From positions 1-14,692 of the forward strand of contig JBNJCV010000045.1 of assembly GCA_051744245.1 (NCBI GenBank): DNA of 14,692 bases, in the 5' to 3' direction. Below the pieces are notes generated by a model, which did not search any database, was not told the DNA's origin, and saw nothing but the letters and a program-made list of their open reading frames with translations. Position 1 is the first letter of the stretch; every line of letters starts with the position of its first letter. This stretch comes from M55B165 sp051744245 (GTDB lineage Bacteria; Actinomycetota; Humimicrobiia; Humimicrobiales; Humimicrobiaceae). The translations under genes and the position numbers were made by a program. Shown here in pieces: positions 13,474 through 14,692 of the stretch.

Positions 13474-14582
13474 AAATTTTCAGGGTTCAAGCTTTCCAGC
13501 TTTTCCAATACAAATTTTCCATTTTCCCTAACCAGGACATCATCAAAATAAATTTTTCCCCCGCCATGTTCCGGGGTTTGTATGCAAACAAGATCCCAAT
13601 GTATGGCTGATACATTACCATTGTAAGCATCCTTGTAACATTTCCCGGGCGTAAAGTGGAAACTTCCCATTATTTTTTCATCAAATAGCGGATCCTTCAT
13701 GGGACCTAAAATATGGGGGTTAACTCCCATGGCAAATTCACCTATATATCTGGCACCCTCATCTGTATCAAAAACTTCATTAATCCTTTTGGTTTTACTT
13801 GAAGAAGCCTTTATTATTTTGCCATCTTTAAACTCCAGGCGGATATTATCATAAGTTACCCCCTGAAATACGGCAGGACAATTATAGGAAAGGATACCGT
13901 TTACAGAATCTTTCACCGGGGCGGTAAAAACCTCTCCATCAGGAATATTGTGTTTTCCAGCACATTTCAGTACTGGTATGCCTTTAATGGAAAAACTTAC
14001 CTCTGTGCCGGGCCCAGTTATCCTTACCTTGTCAGTATTGGCCATAATTTCAACCAACTTATCCATTGCTTTGGACATCTTGCTGTAATCAAGATTGCAT
14101 ACCTTAAAATAAAAGTCTTCAAAAGATTCCACGCTTACTCCTGCCAGTTGGGACATAGAATTGTTGGGATATTTTAAAATAACCCAGTTAGTATTGTTTA
14201 CCCTCTCTTCATTGATTATATCAACATAGTACTTCATGTAGGCATTTATTTTTTTACTTTCCACATCCCCCAGCTCTGACACATTATCGCTTGCCCTTAT
14301 TCCCACAAAAGCATCCATGCCTTTCATCTCCTCCAGGTCACATTTTGCCATAAAATCCAATTGCCTCTTGGAGCATTTTTTTAACATTTCCCTTTTAATA
14401 CTGTTATTATTAAGACTTATAAACGGTTCAGCCCCTAAAATATAGACCTCTTTTACTAATTCCTTTAGGAGTGGGTAAGCACTCTCTCCTACACATTCCA
14501 GCATTACCCTCTGACCTTCTTTAATCTCACAGGAATAACTTAACAAGTTATGGGCCAGTTTTTTAATCCTCTCATCCTTCAT
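13467..14582 (-). CDS. M29-family metallo-aminopeptidase (aminopeptidase T/S type)
   Basis: This 371-residue cytoplasmic peptidase probably removes N-terminal residues from peptides using a two-metal centre. The spacing of the candidate ligands matches the M29 family: E217 (IPDGEVFTAP), E282 (GEFAMGVNP), H309 (GSFHFTPG), Y316, H328 and D330 (AIHWDLV). The N-terminal domain about 1-180 is the less conserved alpha/beta half of the family. It is somewhat shorter than Thermus AmpT (about 408), as are many relatives in this group. The ATG at 14582 has a strong AGGGGGAAG ribosome site 3-4 nt upstream. The gene appears to be transcribed from its own promoter in 14583-14692. It has no obvious link to the fatty-acid genes beyond proximity. 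The exact peptide specificity is not visible. Confidence 0.9.
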   Translation of the reverse strand: MKDERIKKLAHNLLSYSCEIKEGQRVMLECVGESAYPLLKELVKEVYILGAEPFISLNNNSIKREMLKKCSKRQLDFMAKCDLEEMKGMDAFVGIRASDNVSELGDVESKKINAYMKYYVDIINEERVNNTNWVILKYPNNSMSQLAGVSVESFEDFYFKVCNLDYSKMSKAMDKLVEIMANTDKVRITGPGTEVSFSIKGIPVLKCAGKHNIPDGEVFTAPVKDSVNGILSYNCPAVFQGVTYDNIRLEFKDGKIIKASSSKTKRINEVFDTDEGARYIGEFAMGVNPHILGPMKDPLFDEKIMGSFHFTPGKCYKDAYNGNVSAIHWDLVCIQTPEHGGGKIYFDDVLVRENGKFVLEKLESLNPENLK

Positions 14583-14692
14583 GTCTTCCCCCTGTATAAT
14601 AAAATATTTAATATAATTATAATATTTTGCCTATTCCGAAATATTTAGTATACTAATTTTTTCAAACTTTTTCTATTTATTAGACAAATTAT
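14583..14692 (-). promoter_or_regulatory. AT-rich upstream region of the aminopeptidase gene
   Basis: The last 110 nt of the window hold no gene I can support. A minus-strand TATAAT at 14616-14621 could be the -10 element of the aminopeptidase gene, about 33 nt before its start codon. A good -35 partner at 16-18 nt is not visible. The region also contains the palindrome at 14645-14656. Confidence 0.35.
14645..14656. repeat. Perfect 12-nt palindrome TTAGTATACTAA
   Basis: TTAGTATACTAA is self-complementary and lies 24-35 nt upstream of the candidate -10 of the aminopeptidase gene, where a regulator could act. Its half-site TTAGTA equals the half-site of Bacillus FapR boxes, but in FapR boxes the halves are separated by 5 nt, whereas here they touch. 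No regulator can be named. Confidence 0.35.

Noticed and set aside
13451..13480. Strong intrinsic terminator between the small gene and the aminopeptidase
   Set aside because: The palindrome has almost no GC in its stem and only a few loop bases, so a stable terminator hairpin is unlikely.

Overview
The window is an AT-rich bacterial chromosomal segment (by eye about 35-40% GC) packed with protein genes. I see no tRNA, rRNA, CRISPR array, insertion sequence or phage gene. The host looks like a low-GC, deep-branching bacterium with Gram-positive-type signalling. The reasons are a PASTA-domain Ser/Thr kinase with its PP2C phosphatase, paired small TrkA proteins, and a compact type II fatty-acid cluster with accD-accA. 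The kinase activation segment resembles actinobacterial PknB as much as firmicute PrkC. A low-GC actinobacterial or related candidate lineage is possible, but the phylum is not proven from these bases.

Layout. (1) Positions 1-5420, minus strand: an operon transcribed right to left. It runs sensor histidine kinase, CheY-like receiver, receiver-TPR protein, RCK_N-only TrkA protein, RCK_N+RCK_C TrkA protein, TrkH potassium channel (cut by the window start). The genes overlap by 4 or 20 nt or are 2 nt apart. (2) Positions 5421-5525: a divergent AT-rich promoter region with three TATAATA repeats. (3) Positions 5526-8062, plus strand: PP2C phosphatase followed 14 nt later by a PASTA kinase. (4) Positions 8059-13200, minus strand: fabZ-fabD-fabG-fabF-accD-accA, converging on the kinase with overlapping stop codons. 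(5) Positions 13323-13466, plus strand: a 47-residue membrane protein. (6) Positions 13467-14582, minus strand: an M29-family aminopeptidase whose stop codon abuts that of the small protein.

How it may work together. The first operon pairs a two-component system with a potassium uptake complex. Neither response regulator has a DNA-binding domain, so the output may be protein-protein, possibly on the channel's gating ring (inference). The two TrkA proteins have complementary defects: one has an intact nucleotide site but no RCK_C domain, the other has RCK_C but a damaged nucleotide motif. This suggests a two-subunit gating ring. The kinase/phosphatase pair lies next to fatty-acid synthesis genes, and PknB-type kinases are known to phosphorylate FAS-II enzymes in mycobacteria. 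The fatty-acid cluster supplies the acetyl-CoA carboxylase carboxyltransferase halves, malonyl transacylase, condensing enzyme, ketoreductase and dehydratase. Acyl carrier protein, FabH, enoyl reductase and AccB/AccC must be encoded elsewhere.
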